A stretch of DNA of 64,000 nt. Source: Fagopyrum homotropicum. Its lineage: Eukaryota > Streptophyta > Magnoliopsida > Caryophyllales > Polygonaceae. How positions within the stretch are numbered: the stretch's first letter is position 1; each line of letters opens with the position of its first letter. A program made the translations under genes and the position numbers. Under the pieces are notes generated by a model that had not been told where the DNA came from, ran no database searches, and was given only the letters and a program-made list of their open reading frames with translations. The DNA is taken from assembly GCA_033239125.1 (NCBI GenBank), contig BSWB01000003.1, forward strand, positions 107,714,320 through 107,778,319. The letters run 5' to 3'. Positions 1-10,206 of the stretch are shown in pieces.

Positions 1-881
1 ATCGGGATCTGAAAGAAACCACTATAACCGTCAAGATAACAAAAATGTGAATGTTGTGCTAGCCTCTCAAGCATTTGGTCGATGAATGGTAGTGGGAAGT
101 GATCCTTCCTCATTGCGTTGTTTAGCTTGCGGTACTCTATGCACATCCTTCATCCCGTTACGGTTCGTGTAGGAATGAGTTCGCTGTTCATGTTGGTAAT
201 GAACGTCATTCCTCCTTTCTTTAGGACACCTTGTACGGGACTCACCCACTTGCTATCGGAGATAGGGTAGATGATACCTGCATCAAGTAGTTTAAGAATT
301 TCCTTCTTGACAACCTCTTTCATGGTCGTATTTAACCGCCTTTGAGGTTGTCGCGAAGTTCTAAAATCTTTTTCCATTAGAATCTTATGCATGCATAGTG
401 AAGGCTTGATTCTTACTAGATCCTCTATAGTGTAACCTAAGGCTTTCCTATGTTTCTTAAGAACAACCATAAGCTTACTATGTTCATCTATACTTAGATC
501 AGAACTAAAAATTACCGGAAAGGTAAAATTAGGTCCTAGAAATGCATACCTTAGATGTGCGGGGAGTGGCTTCAATTCCATCACTATAGGACTCTCTAAT
601 GGCTCTTGAGGAGTGTCCAATGATTCCTTAGAAGCTTCTAAAGGTATAGAAGTTGTTGGAGAAGAATCAAGATAAGTGGTAGAAAGAACACAATTGTCTT
701 CAGATTCACCCAAAATTACGGCTCCCCTGTTTCCTCCACGGCCGTGGTTTTGGGCGTGGAAATCAATTACGGTGCCTCTGCTTGTTCCACGGCCGTGGTT
801 TTGACCGTGTATCTTACTAGAGTCCTCTAAATAGCTGATTACGGTCATGTTGGTGGAAACCACGGCCGTGGAATAGCACAA
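1..881 (-). pseudogene. Athila-0 reverse transcriptase, N-terminal part (window-truncated)
   Basis: The minus-strand frame from 881 to 150 first encodes a low-complexity spacer holding three copies of the palindrome (about 736-871). It then encodes the conserved pre-RT segment (LPAHLRYAFLG, HKALGYTIEDLVRIKPS-like) and the RT start with KEILKLLDAGIIYPISDS, and stops near 150. Below 150 the RT continues in another frame (YRKLN, KDHFPLPFIDQMLERLAQ and DGYSGFFQIP are recognisable) to the window edge, so an indel or substitution breaks the frame near 150. Athila-2 encodes the same segments in the same order. The catalytic aspartate motif would lie beyond the window. Non-functional as it stands. 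Confidence 0.85.
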
Positions 882-951
882 CTGGCCGAAAATTCCTCAA
901 GTTCTCTGACCCATCGTAGAGTTTCTCAAATTCTTCTTCATACACTTCCTT

Positions 952-1908
952 TTACTTCTCGAAAGCTTCAATTTCCTCATTGCGTTCCTCTTCTTCCCCT
1001 ATGTTCATAATGCTCATAGTGATCACCTTTTGCAAGGGATCTTTGAAGAGAATCGAACTTACTTCTTGTCTAGATAGCTCTTCGTCATGGATGTCGAATA
1101 TGTCCTCTTCAAGAGCTGGTTCTTTCACAAAAGTGGAAAGAACGAACTCTACCTTCTCCTCTCCTATGTCGAAGGCGAGTCTAGCATTCTTGCAATCAAC
1201 CATACAACTGGAAGTTGCAAGAAACGGTCTTCCGAGTACGATCGGGACAGAACTATCTGCAGGATTGTCAAGCACAACAAAATCTATAGGAACATAGAAC
1301 TTACCTAGCTTGAACGGGACGTCTTCAACTATACCGACGGGATGAGTTATGGATCGATCCGCCATGTATAACATCATCTTTATCGGTTTAGGTTCACCTA
1401 AACCGATTTTCCTACATAAGGCAAGCGGAATGATGCTAACGCTTGCTCCTAAATCACATAATGCATCATACGTGACATCTCCCACTCCTATGGGATCACA
1501 AAATGACCCCGGATCCTTCAGCTTTGGGGGCATCTTTTCCTTCATTGTCTTAATGAGATCCGACGAATCCAAACTCATTTTGACTTCTCCAAAATCTTCT
1601 AATTCCCTCTTGTTAGAGAGGATCTCCTTTAAGAACTTTCCATAAGCTGGCATACCTACAATTGCATCAATGAAAGGTATATTAATATGCAGTTTGCTCA
1701 TGAGTTCAATAAACTTACCGAATTGCTTGTCTAGACGCGCTCTTGCTCTATATTGTGTGAATGGTAGGGGAGGTTTGTAAGCTGGTGGAGGAATGTAGAC
1801 GTCTTCCTTCTCCTTCCCCTTCTCTTTCTCTTTCTCGACGGGGACTTCCACAAACTTAGGCTGCGGGTCGGTGGTTGTTGCTCCGCTCCTAGTTGTGATA
1901 GCCATCAC
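952..1908 (-). pseudogene. Athila-0 aspartic protease (retropepsin) region of the polyprotein
   Basis: An open frame of 318 codons on the minus strand. It begins at MAITTRSG, a segment shared with both other Athila copies, followed by a K/E-rich linker and a conserved pre-protease block (RARLDKQFGKFIELM, LHINIPFIDAI). The retropepsin has DLGASVSIIP as active-site loop and the flap and C-terminal block VPIVLGRPFLAT. Retropepsins cut the Gag-Pol polyprotein during particle maturation. The usual D-T/S-G is D-L-G here, the same as in Athila-1 and Athila-2 and typical of the lineage. The frame stops at 952-954, and the downstream RT spacer is in another frame, so Pol is broken between PR and RT. 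Confidence 0.88.
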
Positions 1909-1999
1909 CCTTCCTTTCGGGTTATCCTCCGTCTTTCCTGGAAGTTTTCCTTGATTTCTAGGAACTTCCTCAACAATGCTAAATATTTGGTTTTCTAAA

Positions 2000-3572
2000 A
2001 CCTTTTGGGCTTTGTCAACCTTATGTGATTATCAACCTTAGTGATGTGACTCTCCAATCCTTGAAGCTTTCCCAAAATTGTTTCCAACATGGGGTCGGGC
2101 TTCTCTTTCGCCAAAGTGCTTCCACTATTAGATGTTTGTCCCTGACTTTTCAAAGGAATGGAAGAAGAAGAAGGTGGAGTTAGAGAATTTCCTGAATTGG
2201 AATAAGAATTACCGGAATTTTGTTGTTGGTTGGAATGCCAATTGTTGTTGTTTGAACCCCTATTGTTTTTCCAATTGTTATTCCGGTTGTTGTTCCGGTT
2301 GTTGTTGTTGTTGTTCCAATTCCCATTGTGGTTATTGTTGTTTCCTTAAATAACCTACATCTTGCCCCTTATGCTTTGGGAAGTTGGCTTTGATGACTTC
2401 CTTCAATTCTTTAATCTCGGCGTTGAGAGAAACGATTCGAGTTTGAGCAGCTTGTGTTAGCTGTGCTCCTTGCTCCACTTGATTTGCTTCTACCTTCCGG
2501 TGAGAATACTTCTCAATGACTCGGGCTTGCTTCTCAATGAAGTCTCAACCGTCATCTTCCCTCATTTCCATGAATGTGCCACATGAAAGGGATTGGAGCT
2601 TGAATTGTGTTTCCACATCCAGCCCCCTATAGTTATCTCCAATAGCTCTAATTTTGAAATGCCATGGTGTGGGCAATCCAATAGTAAAACCTAAAATCTA
2701 TCCCAAGATTGAAACAAACTTTCGTTAGATCTCATAGAAAATGCATTAATCTTACCTCTCAACTCCGCCATCTTGGATGGCGGGAAGAATTTGGTGAGGA
2801 ACTCCGAAGAAAGATCCTCCAATGTGTTGAGTCTTCCATTTGGAAGATCTTGATACCAAGATAAAGCTTTCCCTTTGAAAGAGAAGAAGAATGGCTTGAT
2901 CTTGTAGTTGTTGGTGGTTGCATTCTTTGGCTTCATTGTCTCCATCAAGATCTCGAAATTTTGTAGATGTTGATGTGGAGATTCGTCACTCGTTCCTCCA
3001 AACTGATTTTGGCGAACGATGGTAATGACTTGTGGGTTGAAGCTAAACCACTGCATATCGTCAACATCAAAGTTCACACCTAGACGGCGTGGTTGCTGAA
3101 TTGGATCCATCCTTTGGCCAAGAGTTCTTGGCTCTCCATCTACACGAGCGGCTCTCGCACCCCCAGCCGGGACACGATAGTTGGCAGCCGGTCTTGGATT
3201 ATATTGATTCATATTGATCGTCGGATTAATGTCTTCTAGCGGTGGCATGGAAGAGTCGCTATCCTCATCGGATGAGTTGGTTCTAACCGATCTTGCCGGT
3301 TTTCTCCTCTTCTTCTTCTTGGAATCGCTTATCTCCAGCCTCATTTGAAACATCGCGTCCCTGAACTCATCAATTTGCAATTGATGACGATCCGATTCTT
3401 CCTTGCGAGTCTTCTCGCTCCATCTAAGTTGAGCTTCGGATTCCTCCAACTTTGCTTGAAGATCTCGCTCTTTGTTTTCAGCCATCTTTCTTTCTTTGAG
3501 CTTCTTCCTCAAAGTCTTCTCAAGTTCTTGATCAAGAGGTAAGAGGTCCTTGTTGTTTCTAGACTTGCGCAT
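2000..3572 (-). pseudogene. Athila-0 gag (broken)
   Basis: Start chosen at the ATG on 3572 (MRKSRNNK), which aligns with the gag start of Athila-2. Residues about 15-100 form a charged, probably coiled-coil segment rich in K/E/R. Then come a QYNPRP linker, QRMDPIQQPRR and the retrotransposon gag domain (FFFSFKGKALSWYQDLP, EFLTKFFPPSK, RGKINAF). The main frame stops at 2691-2693 just after QSWDRF. Beyond it homology continues in broken frames (CPHHG near 2650, then an Asn-rich tract near 2220-2345) toward the protease. No CCHC zinc knuckle is visible. The open frame seen on the plus strand at 2132-2353 is only the antisense of the Asn-rich tract. Confidence 0.82.
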
Positions 3573-3674
3573 ATACCTAAGGTAACCTGCAAATATCACT
3601 CAAAGGAGATATCAAATAATAAGGGAAAAGCTCCCAAGTTTGACAACCGATAACCGAATTCAGCCTAAAATAAA

Positions 3675-3692
3675 TCCCCGGCAACGGCGCCA
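3675..3692 (-). promoter_or_regulatory. Primer binding site of Athila-0 (tRNA-Asp type)
   Basis: On the minus strand this reads TGGCGCCGTTGCCGGGGA, complementary to the 3' end of plant tRNA-Asp. It lies six bases inside the LTR end, the same spacing as in Athila-1 and Athila-2. It fixes both the orientation and the inner LTR boundary. Confidence 0.92.
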
Positions 3693-3698
3693 AAAACT

Positions 3699-5365
3699 TG
3701 TTCGCCACTTAGCGTACGTGCAAATAAGGAATAAATTTATAAAACTAGAATTAAGCAAGCGAACCCGCAGTGTACGGATTGGCATAGTAAAACAAGAATT
3801 CCAGAGTATCGAACACAGGGATTTGGGGGGAACAAATTCAGTTGTAAAGTTGTCAAGCAAGTAAAAGGGTAAGCTTAGCAAATATATTGGGAAAACAGCA
3901 ACCCTAAAGATCCAGGTATCCAATTGTGGCAATCGATTCAAGATATACTAAAGAACTAAGGACAGAGTTAACAGTTGCAAAGGTATACTAAGGTAAGGTA
4001 ATGTACGGTGAAGTTCCAAAACCCTATATTACTTATCTAAAGACACTCTCTATAAAGGTTGTTGAGGCTTAAGTATAGAAAGGATCTAAAGACAAGAATT
4101 AATCTCAAATACCCAAACTTGTAACCCAAGGATCAAGACTAACTAAACCGATTAAGGTTGTGACACTCGAAATCAAAGTAGGGGTTGTTGAGGCTTCACT
4201 ACTATCCAGAAAAGGGCAAACCTAGACTAGATTAAAGCTAATCTTTAACCTTGGATCAAAGTAAAAGCAAAGTTCGAAAACTTGTGTAAATTACGGGCAG
4301 ATCTTGAGTTCCACGGCCGTGGAATATCAAGAACAAACCGTGATTTTGGTTCGTCGGCGAAATCTCTCGGACTCTGAGGGTCCAATCTGTTTACAATCGA
4401 TCTATCATCGTCTAAGCCACAACTATCAACCCTTCACCTTAGAATTGCTAAAGGGTTTTAGCCAATAGCTGTCATTATAATATCAAAATCAAGTTTAAGA
4501 AGAATGAAAGATGAAAACCTTCGAAAACCTTCAATAGAACTCAAATCAATCTCAAATCCACACACAAAGATAATAATGTATATTAGATTTAGAATAAACA
4601 CAAACCAATAACAATCCTTGATAAGAACGAAGAACGGGATGTCAATCTGTCTTCTAATCAAACCTAAGGACAAAAGGCGTAACATTCGCCACAAGCAACT
4701 CCAAATCTTCAAACCCTCGTGAATCACGTTTGCAAGCGCAAATCTCCGGACATCTAATGAAGCCCTATGCACGTGTGTCAAATTCTCTCCCCTCCAGCCT
4801 TTTTATAAGGAAGGATAAAATAACCATCCGACCCATGTGCGTAAATGATGTGGCAATAATTAATTCGACAAAAGATCGCCTAAATCACGGTCTCATGGAG
4901 TTCCACGACCGTGGTTTAGAGCGTGGAAGTGGATTACGGTTCCATCTGATTTCCACGGCCGTACTTTATACCGTGTAACTCTATGGAATACTCCACGTTC
5001 ATGATGCCAAGATCCACGGCCGTGGTTTTGGGCGTGGACTTTTCTACGACCGTATTTTAAAGCGTGGAAGTGTAAATCGCTTGTGGTTTCCTTTGTGTTG
5101 TGCCATTCCTCATCCTAGCATCTCCTTTCACTTCTTTGATGTGTCCTTAATCCTTGGATGTGCTCAAATCTTCTCCTATCTCTCTCAAACGGTTCGGTTT
5201 TAGCTGTTATTCACCTATAATCAACACAAAGCTAATGTAGACCTCCATATCGAAAATATAAACAAACTAGCTAACAAATTCTTCAATGCCTTATCAATGA
5301 ACACTATAATGGATGAAAAACAACTAGAAAAAGTGCCTTGAATATCGCAATATTTCATGCTAACA
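3699..5365 (-). repeat. Athila-0 5' LTR
   Basis: Read on the minus strand it begins TGTTAGCATGAAATATT and ends GGCGAACA, so it has TG...CA ends; length 1667 bp. A TATA-like box lies at 4798-4807 on the minus strand. The LTR holds a cluster of the palindrome CCACGGCCGTGG and near-copies (4311-4322, 4903-4914, about 4951-4964, 5014-5025), each often followed by GGCGTGGA-like half sites. Its partner LTR is outside the window, so age cannot be judged. Confidence 0.9.
4798..4807 (-). promoter_or_regulatory. TATA box of Athila-0 LTR
   Basis: The minus strand reads TATAAAAAGG. The same core (CTATAAAAAGGG) occurs in the equivalent part of the Athila-1, -2 and -3 LTRs, supporting it as the LTR promoter. 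The transcription start would be about 30 bp further along the minus strand. Confidence 0.65.
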
Positions 5366-5528
5366 GTATGTATTTTGGTTTATGATATTTATGTTTTATT
5401 GATGTTGGTTTTATATTTATTTGTGCCTTGTTGTAAGATCCGGTGAACTTGTTGTCACGCTAGAGTCATTACCCATTGTATGGTCCTAGCCCGTAGCATC
5501 CCGAGTCTTATGGATTTGGGGTGTTACA
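5366..5528 (+). repeat. T1 5' LTR, 3' end fragment
   Basis: Ends GGGGTGTTACA at 5528, the terminal sequence typical of Tekay-type LTRs. It resembles the last 160 bp of the T4 LTR (up to 62196), including a shared GGTGAACTTGTTGTCA-like stretch. The rest of this LTR is displaced to the left of the window by Athila-0. Confidence 0.85.
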
Positions 5529-5532
5529 AACA

Positions 5533-5545
5533 TGGTATGAGAGCC
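5533..5545 (+). promoter_or_regulatory. T1 primer binding site (initiator tRNA-Met type)
   Basis: TGGTATGAGAGCC, four bases after the LTR end. The intact form in T4 is TGGTATCAGAGCC; T1 has one substitution. Between here and the gag start (5546-5937) lies leader sequence with a long microsatellite and no gene. Confidence 0.82.
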
Positions 5546-5744
5546 TTAGGTTGACAACAATGGCACTCGCAATCTTCTTGAAAGACCGAAGAGATAAACA
5601 AACAAAACCCGAATGGGGTCTGAGTTTTCAAAATGAATTTTGTTTTAAACGTGGTACACAATCGGTCTGGGATAGAATGCACGGGAAATCATCACTCCTT
5701 CTGTGGATATTGGCATCTTAGTTTGTGTGTTGGACAGTAGTTAA

Positions 5745-5891
<147 letters not shown>

Positions 5892-5937
5892 CGTAGCTTT
5901 AGCTTGGCCTTATATGCTAGATCTGCTTATATCACAG

Positions 5938-7150
5938 ATGGCTCATACGAGACCAACATCTGTTGTAGGACGGGGTAAAGGTAGACCATCTCTTCCTCTG
6001 GTAGTCTTAAGTCGTGGACGAGCTGGTATACCTCTAGTAGTGAGAGGTCGGGGTCGAGCCCAAAATACTGATCCGCCAAAGGCGTAGGTTAGAGACGAGG
6101 ACGTCACTGAGAGCGTAGTTCCCGAGATTGGGGACGGGATGGCAGCTAGGCCGAGAGCCCATACCATACAACCAGATGAGACCGATCGTGTCTTGATGGG
6201 GGACTTGAGTTTCAAGAGTATATTCGTCAGGTGGAGGAAGCAGCTAGAGCAGGGAGACATGCCCTAGATCCATCGGCTCCTATGAGATCATTTGAGGTAT
6301 CATTGGGAGTGATACTGGTGCCAATTGCACCTGTACAAGGAGATGAGCTTGCCAGGGTTTAGGAGGAGCCGATGGCACCGAGACTTGGTTGTAGAAGTTT
6401 CACCAGATGGGAGTACCCCCTTTTGGCGAAGAGGTGGAATTAGAGGTCGAGCACTGGATTGGGCATGTGGACTCAACGTTGGAGTCGATCCAATGCCCCA
6501 AGGATAGACGAGTTGAGATGGTGCAAACTTCGTTCCGAGGCTTGGCATAGTATTGGTGGAGGACCATTCGGAGTTGAGTCACTAGATATGATCAGATGAT
6601 ATCAAGGAGCGTTTTTGTGTTGCTGCACAGAGGAGGGAGAGGCTGATGACTTTGTGGAGGCTGGTTTTGAGGATGTTCTTATATCCGAGGCGATCAGGAA
6701 GTTCCAGGAGGAGTTAACATTGTTGGGTCCAGCTGCACCTCTAGAGGACCAACATGTATATTTTTCTCTTGCACACTGAGGGAGAGTACCCGTGCCTAAA
6801 TGGCGGGTTTCCGATGTGACTCCTATATAGACTATCAGGATCTAGCCTCAACATATGAGAGAGAGAGAGATCCGGTCATAAGAGGGTTTCTCAGTCTAGA
6901 GGGTTTGAGAAGAGACAAAATATGGGGCATACCAGTGCTGGTGTTGGAGAGTCAAGGTACGGGCGCAACCAAACACAGGGACGCTCGAGTTACCAATTGT
7001 CTATACAAACATCTGATAGGGGACGATAGTGTTTCAACTACGGGAGTCCTGGGCATATACGACGTGAGTGTCCGAGGGCACCGGTAAGTTGCTTCACATG
7101 TGGCAAGTTAGGACATCCATCCACTTTTTTCCTTGAGGGAAAGGCTGCTT
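5938..7150 (+). pseudogene. T1 gag, degenerate
   Basis: The start codon at 5938 gives MAHTRPTSVVGRGKGRP, matching the gag start of T4 (MTRTRATSVVGRGRGRP) and T2 (MVRTRATSTMGRG). The frame stops at 6085. Further on, scattered frames keep homology: a conserved block around 6800-6870 (AGFRCDSYIDYQDLASTYERER) and two zinc-knuckle-like motifs at about 7030-7150 (CFNYGSPGHIRREC and CFTCGKLGH). Gag forms the virus-like particle and its knuckles bind the element RNA. Multiple stops and frame changes make this a dead copy. Confidence 0.82.
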
Positions 7151-7369
7151 CATAGTAGGGTTCTTCCCATGCCAGTATAGTAGGAGGCAGAAAAAGACCT
7201 TCTCAGTATCAGACTTAGGGACCGTAGTAGCGGTTTCACATCATCTTGCTACCTAGGGTACCGTATAAGGACCGAGTGGAGGTAGAAGTCATGTTGGGGG
7301 CAGCACTAATACGTGAGGAGCACAAGATCGAGTTTTTGAGCCGAGGAGCGTTGAGGAGCCAGCAACGCC

Positions 7370-8323
7370 AGATACTATAAGTACCATTCAGATTAATGGT
7401 TTACTTGTTAGAGTACTTTTTGATCCGAGTGTTAAGCATTGATTTATTGATGATGCATGCGTGAAGCGTTGGCATTAGATACGGTAGAGGGGAGACCCTA
7501 TTTTATAGTGTTACCTGATAGAGGTACAGTTAGAGGTACCCGAGAGATTCACAATTGTCCCATTCGTTTGGGATATCGTGACTGGCTTGTAGACTTCTTT
7601 GTCATATACTTAGTACATGAAGAAGTCATTTTAGGGATGGATTTGATGGACCGACATGGTGCAGTCTTTGATATCGGTATATAGACTTTGAGGGTCACTA
7701 CCGAGGTAGGTCAAATTGAGATATTCCGATGCTGGGACCTTGGAAAGACCGGTACTATCATCATCGCAGTTCGAGCTGCGAGACTGATTGGACAGGGATG
7801 CGAGGCCTTCTAGTGTTATGCCATGAAGGAAGGTGAGAGTCTAACATTGGAGGACAATCCCGTCGTGTGCCAGTTTATTGACGTTTTTGACGAGCCATCT
7901 AGCTTACCGCCATAGAGGAGCATGGATTCCGGCATCGAGATAGATCCTGGGACGAGACCGATCTTCAAGGAACCTTATCGTATGGCGCCTATCCAATTGC
8001 TGGAGCTGAAGAAGCAACTCAAGGTGTTAGCAAAGAAGGGCTTAATCTGCCCTAGCATTTTCCCGTGGGTGCACCGGTACTCTTTGTGAGGAAGAAGGAT
8101 GGGTCAATGAGGCTGTGCATCGACTATCGCGAGCTGAACAAGGTGACCATCAAGAACATATGCCCACTACCCCATATTGACGACTTGCTAGATTAACTAC
8201 ATAAAGCTATTGTATTCTCTTGGATAGACCTGAGGTCTTGATACCACTAGTTTAGGGTGAGAGAGAGCAGGATGTGACCAAGACGGCATTTCGGACTCGA
8301 TATGCCAACTACGAGTTTGTAGG
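7370..8323 (+). pseudogene. T1 protease and reverse transcriptase N-terminal part
   Basis: The protease region starts near 7370. The active-site triad has decayed (LFDPSVKH where T2 has LFDTGATHS), but the C-terminal half is recognisable (VIYLVHEEVILGMDLMDRHGAV, 7590-7670). RT follows from about 7900: DPGTRPIFKEPYRM-like, then [19 protein letters not shown] at 8100-8157 and TKTAFRTRYANYEFV ending at 8323. Several stops are in frame. The RT is cut exactly at 8323 by Athila-1 and resumes at 19767 with MPFGHTNA. Confidence 0.87.
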
Positions 8324-10077
8324 TGATAGCATGAATTATTGTCTATATTTTGGGGCCCGTTTAGACGTTTTATCTTCAATAATCTGCATGTTTGGATGTA
8401 TATTATGTGATTATATTGTCATTTCATCTACCTTTACGGGAATCGAGGTCTACACCTAGTTTTGTTGTAATCGTAGGTAAAATGGCACGTTTTGCATCAA
8501 AACGGAGCAAAAGGAGCTATGAAGTCATTGGAGCTACATTCAGGAGCTTAAGGAATAATCCAGGAATCATGAAATTGGATTAAAGATTCACTTTGGACCA
8601 GATTTGAGAGATTTCACATTCAGTTGTGATTCACCTCGGTTGACTACAGAGTCACCTCGACCGAGGTGATCCAGAGGAGCCGACTCGACCGAGGCGAACA
8701 CCTTGGACGCGGCGAGAATATTTTATTCTTGGCTGAGATCTTTTATCTTTGGAAAGAGGATCTTATATTTTTGGGTTGGATTCCTGGAAGGAAGAAGATA
8801 ATTTAGCCCATATATTTTACCTATTTTTATGGGAAGAGATCTTTCTAAGATATCTTATCTTTGGAGAGTAATTTTCCTAGAAAAAGGGTTGGATTTTCCA
8901 CAAATCCAGATCATGCTATACCACCGATTGTGCTTAGACATCCGCTGCAACCATACTCCAGTTGGGAGATTTGAAGAACCTTTATGAAGGTTGAAGGAAG
9001 AAAGTCTATAGCTTTTCTAGCTTTTTGAAGGGTTTTTGTAAGATCATCTTAGATTCCCTTGTTAGTTGATTGTCTTGTTGGATCTTAATCCAAGGAACGC
9101 TTGTTGTTTTGATAATTGATTCAGTTATTGAAGCCTTTCTCTTAAGGTTTTCTTGTTCAATTATTCTCTTTCTTCCCATATATTTGATTAATACTTTCAT
9201 GATGATGAGTGGCTAATCTCTTTGTGTGATTCTAGGGTGATTGGCTGAAAGTTGTGGGAAAAACAATGATAGAATAATCATAAATCACAGTAGGACCCTG
9301 AAAGCTCGAGTCTTTATCCTTAACCCTAAAGCATCTCGCTCTGTCGATGAACATCTCGGCCGGGGTGGAATTTGGCTGACCGAGGTGACTTATCTGATCC
9401 GAAACCGAGAGTTAAGTGTTAGAGTTTGCCAAATCCTATTCTTATTACACCTTTCCTGGTTCAATGCAAGCCTAGGATGAGACTTACCCGGTAATTCCTT
9501 TGTTTGTTTACCAAAGATCATAAGTGTAGGTAATAAAGGTTTATCCTTTATTGGGGTTCGAGTGTGCTTTCATTCCATCTTTGTGAGTTAGCCTGAGACT
9601 TACCCGGTAAAGGTTGATTCTATTCCCTTAGGTGGTGTGTTAGTTTGAGGTTATAGTTCTTTTCCTTAATTCCTTGAGATTTACCCGGTAATAGGAGTTA
9701 TGGTTTGGGATTAGTGAGTAGTGAGACTTACCCGGTGATCTATTCCACTTTAGTAACACCTGCCCTTGCAAAAATCTCAGCTTTGTCCGCTTATCTTTAG
9801 ATCTTGAGTTGGAACCAAACCTAGATGCTTTAATCCCTAGAATTGCATATTTCCTTAATTGACTTTTTATCATCTTTGATTGTTTTAATTGCTTTTGTTG
9901 TTAGTAATTACAAAGCTTACCTATTCCGACATTGTTTCATTAAGTCGTTGTGATCGACCCCTGGAATTCCTTGCTTTTTACTACGATTGACCCGTACACT
10001 GCGGGTTCGCATCCTTGTTTTAAGTTTACATCTAGGGTTATAAATTTAAAGCTTGCACACACCGTTTGGAGCGAACA
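8324..10077 (+). repeat. Athila-1 5' LTR
   Basis: Begins TGATAGCATGAATT and ends GGAGCGAACA. Contains CCTCGACCGAGG at 8655-8666 with half-sites around it, a second cluster near 9350-9400, and four copies of GAGACTTACCCGGTAA-like motif starting at 9479, 9595, 9676 and 9723. The TATA box at 8878-8889 reads CTAGAAAAAGGG where the other LTRs have CTATAAAAAGGG, so this promoter is probably damaged. Confidence 0.94.
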
Positions 10078-10083
10078 AGTTCT

Positions 10084-10101
10084 TGGTGCCGTTGCCGGGG
10101 A
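10084..10101 (+). promoter_or_regulatory. Athila-1 primer binding site (tRNA-Asp)
   Basis: TGGTGCCGTTGCCGGGGA, one substitution from the intact TGGCGCC... site in Athila-2, six bases after the LTR end. The leader from here to 10206 holds a GGGGCA/TGCCCC hairpin (about 10137-10150) and a TACTAAC box (10157-10163), with CAG/GT about 25 bases later. Confidence 0.9.
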
Positions 10102-10206
10102 CTTGGGCTAGACCGAGCCGGTTGCGGTAAGCTTTTGGGGCACTTGCCCCCGTGTCTACTAACCACTCTACTTGAGTGACTTTCGCAGGTTCTTTTTCAT
10201 AGGTTT

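Larger units (their letters stand above)
1..5365 (-). mobile_element. Athila-0: Athila-type Ty3/Gypsy retrotransposon, 5' half
   Basis: Element read on the minus strand. Its 5' LTR is 3699-5365, followed by a tRNA-Asp primer site, gag, protease and the start of reverse transcriptase, which runs off the window at base 1; the rest of pol, any env-like gene and the 3' LTR are outside. Lineage is assigned from the DLGAS protease, the RT segment with GIIYPISDSKWVSP and the primer site. The five bases beyond the LTR, GTATG at 5366-5370, should be one copy of the target duplication. It is inserted in the 5' LTR of T1. It is a different subfamily from Athila-1 and Athila-2: the proteins are clearly homologous, but the LTR differs and the repeated palindrome is CCACGGCCGTGG. 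Confidence 0.88.

Noticed and set aside
2132..2353. Cysteine-rich small ORF
   Set aside because: It is the antisense of the Asn-rich gag tract of Athila-0.
3675..3692. Possible tRNA gene fragment
   Set aside because: Only the 18 bases complementary to the tRNA 3' end are present; it is the primer binding site. No cloverleaf was seen anywhere in the window.
9479..9738. CRISPR-like spaced 16-bp repeats
   Set aside because: Only four units with unequal spacing, in a plant LTR, repeated identically in every LTR of the family.
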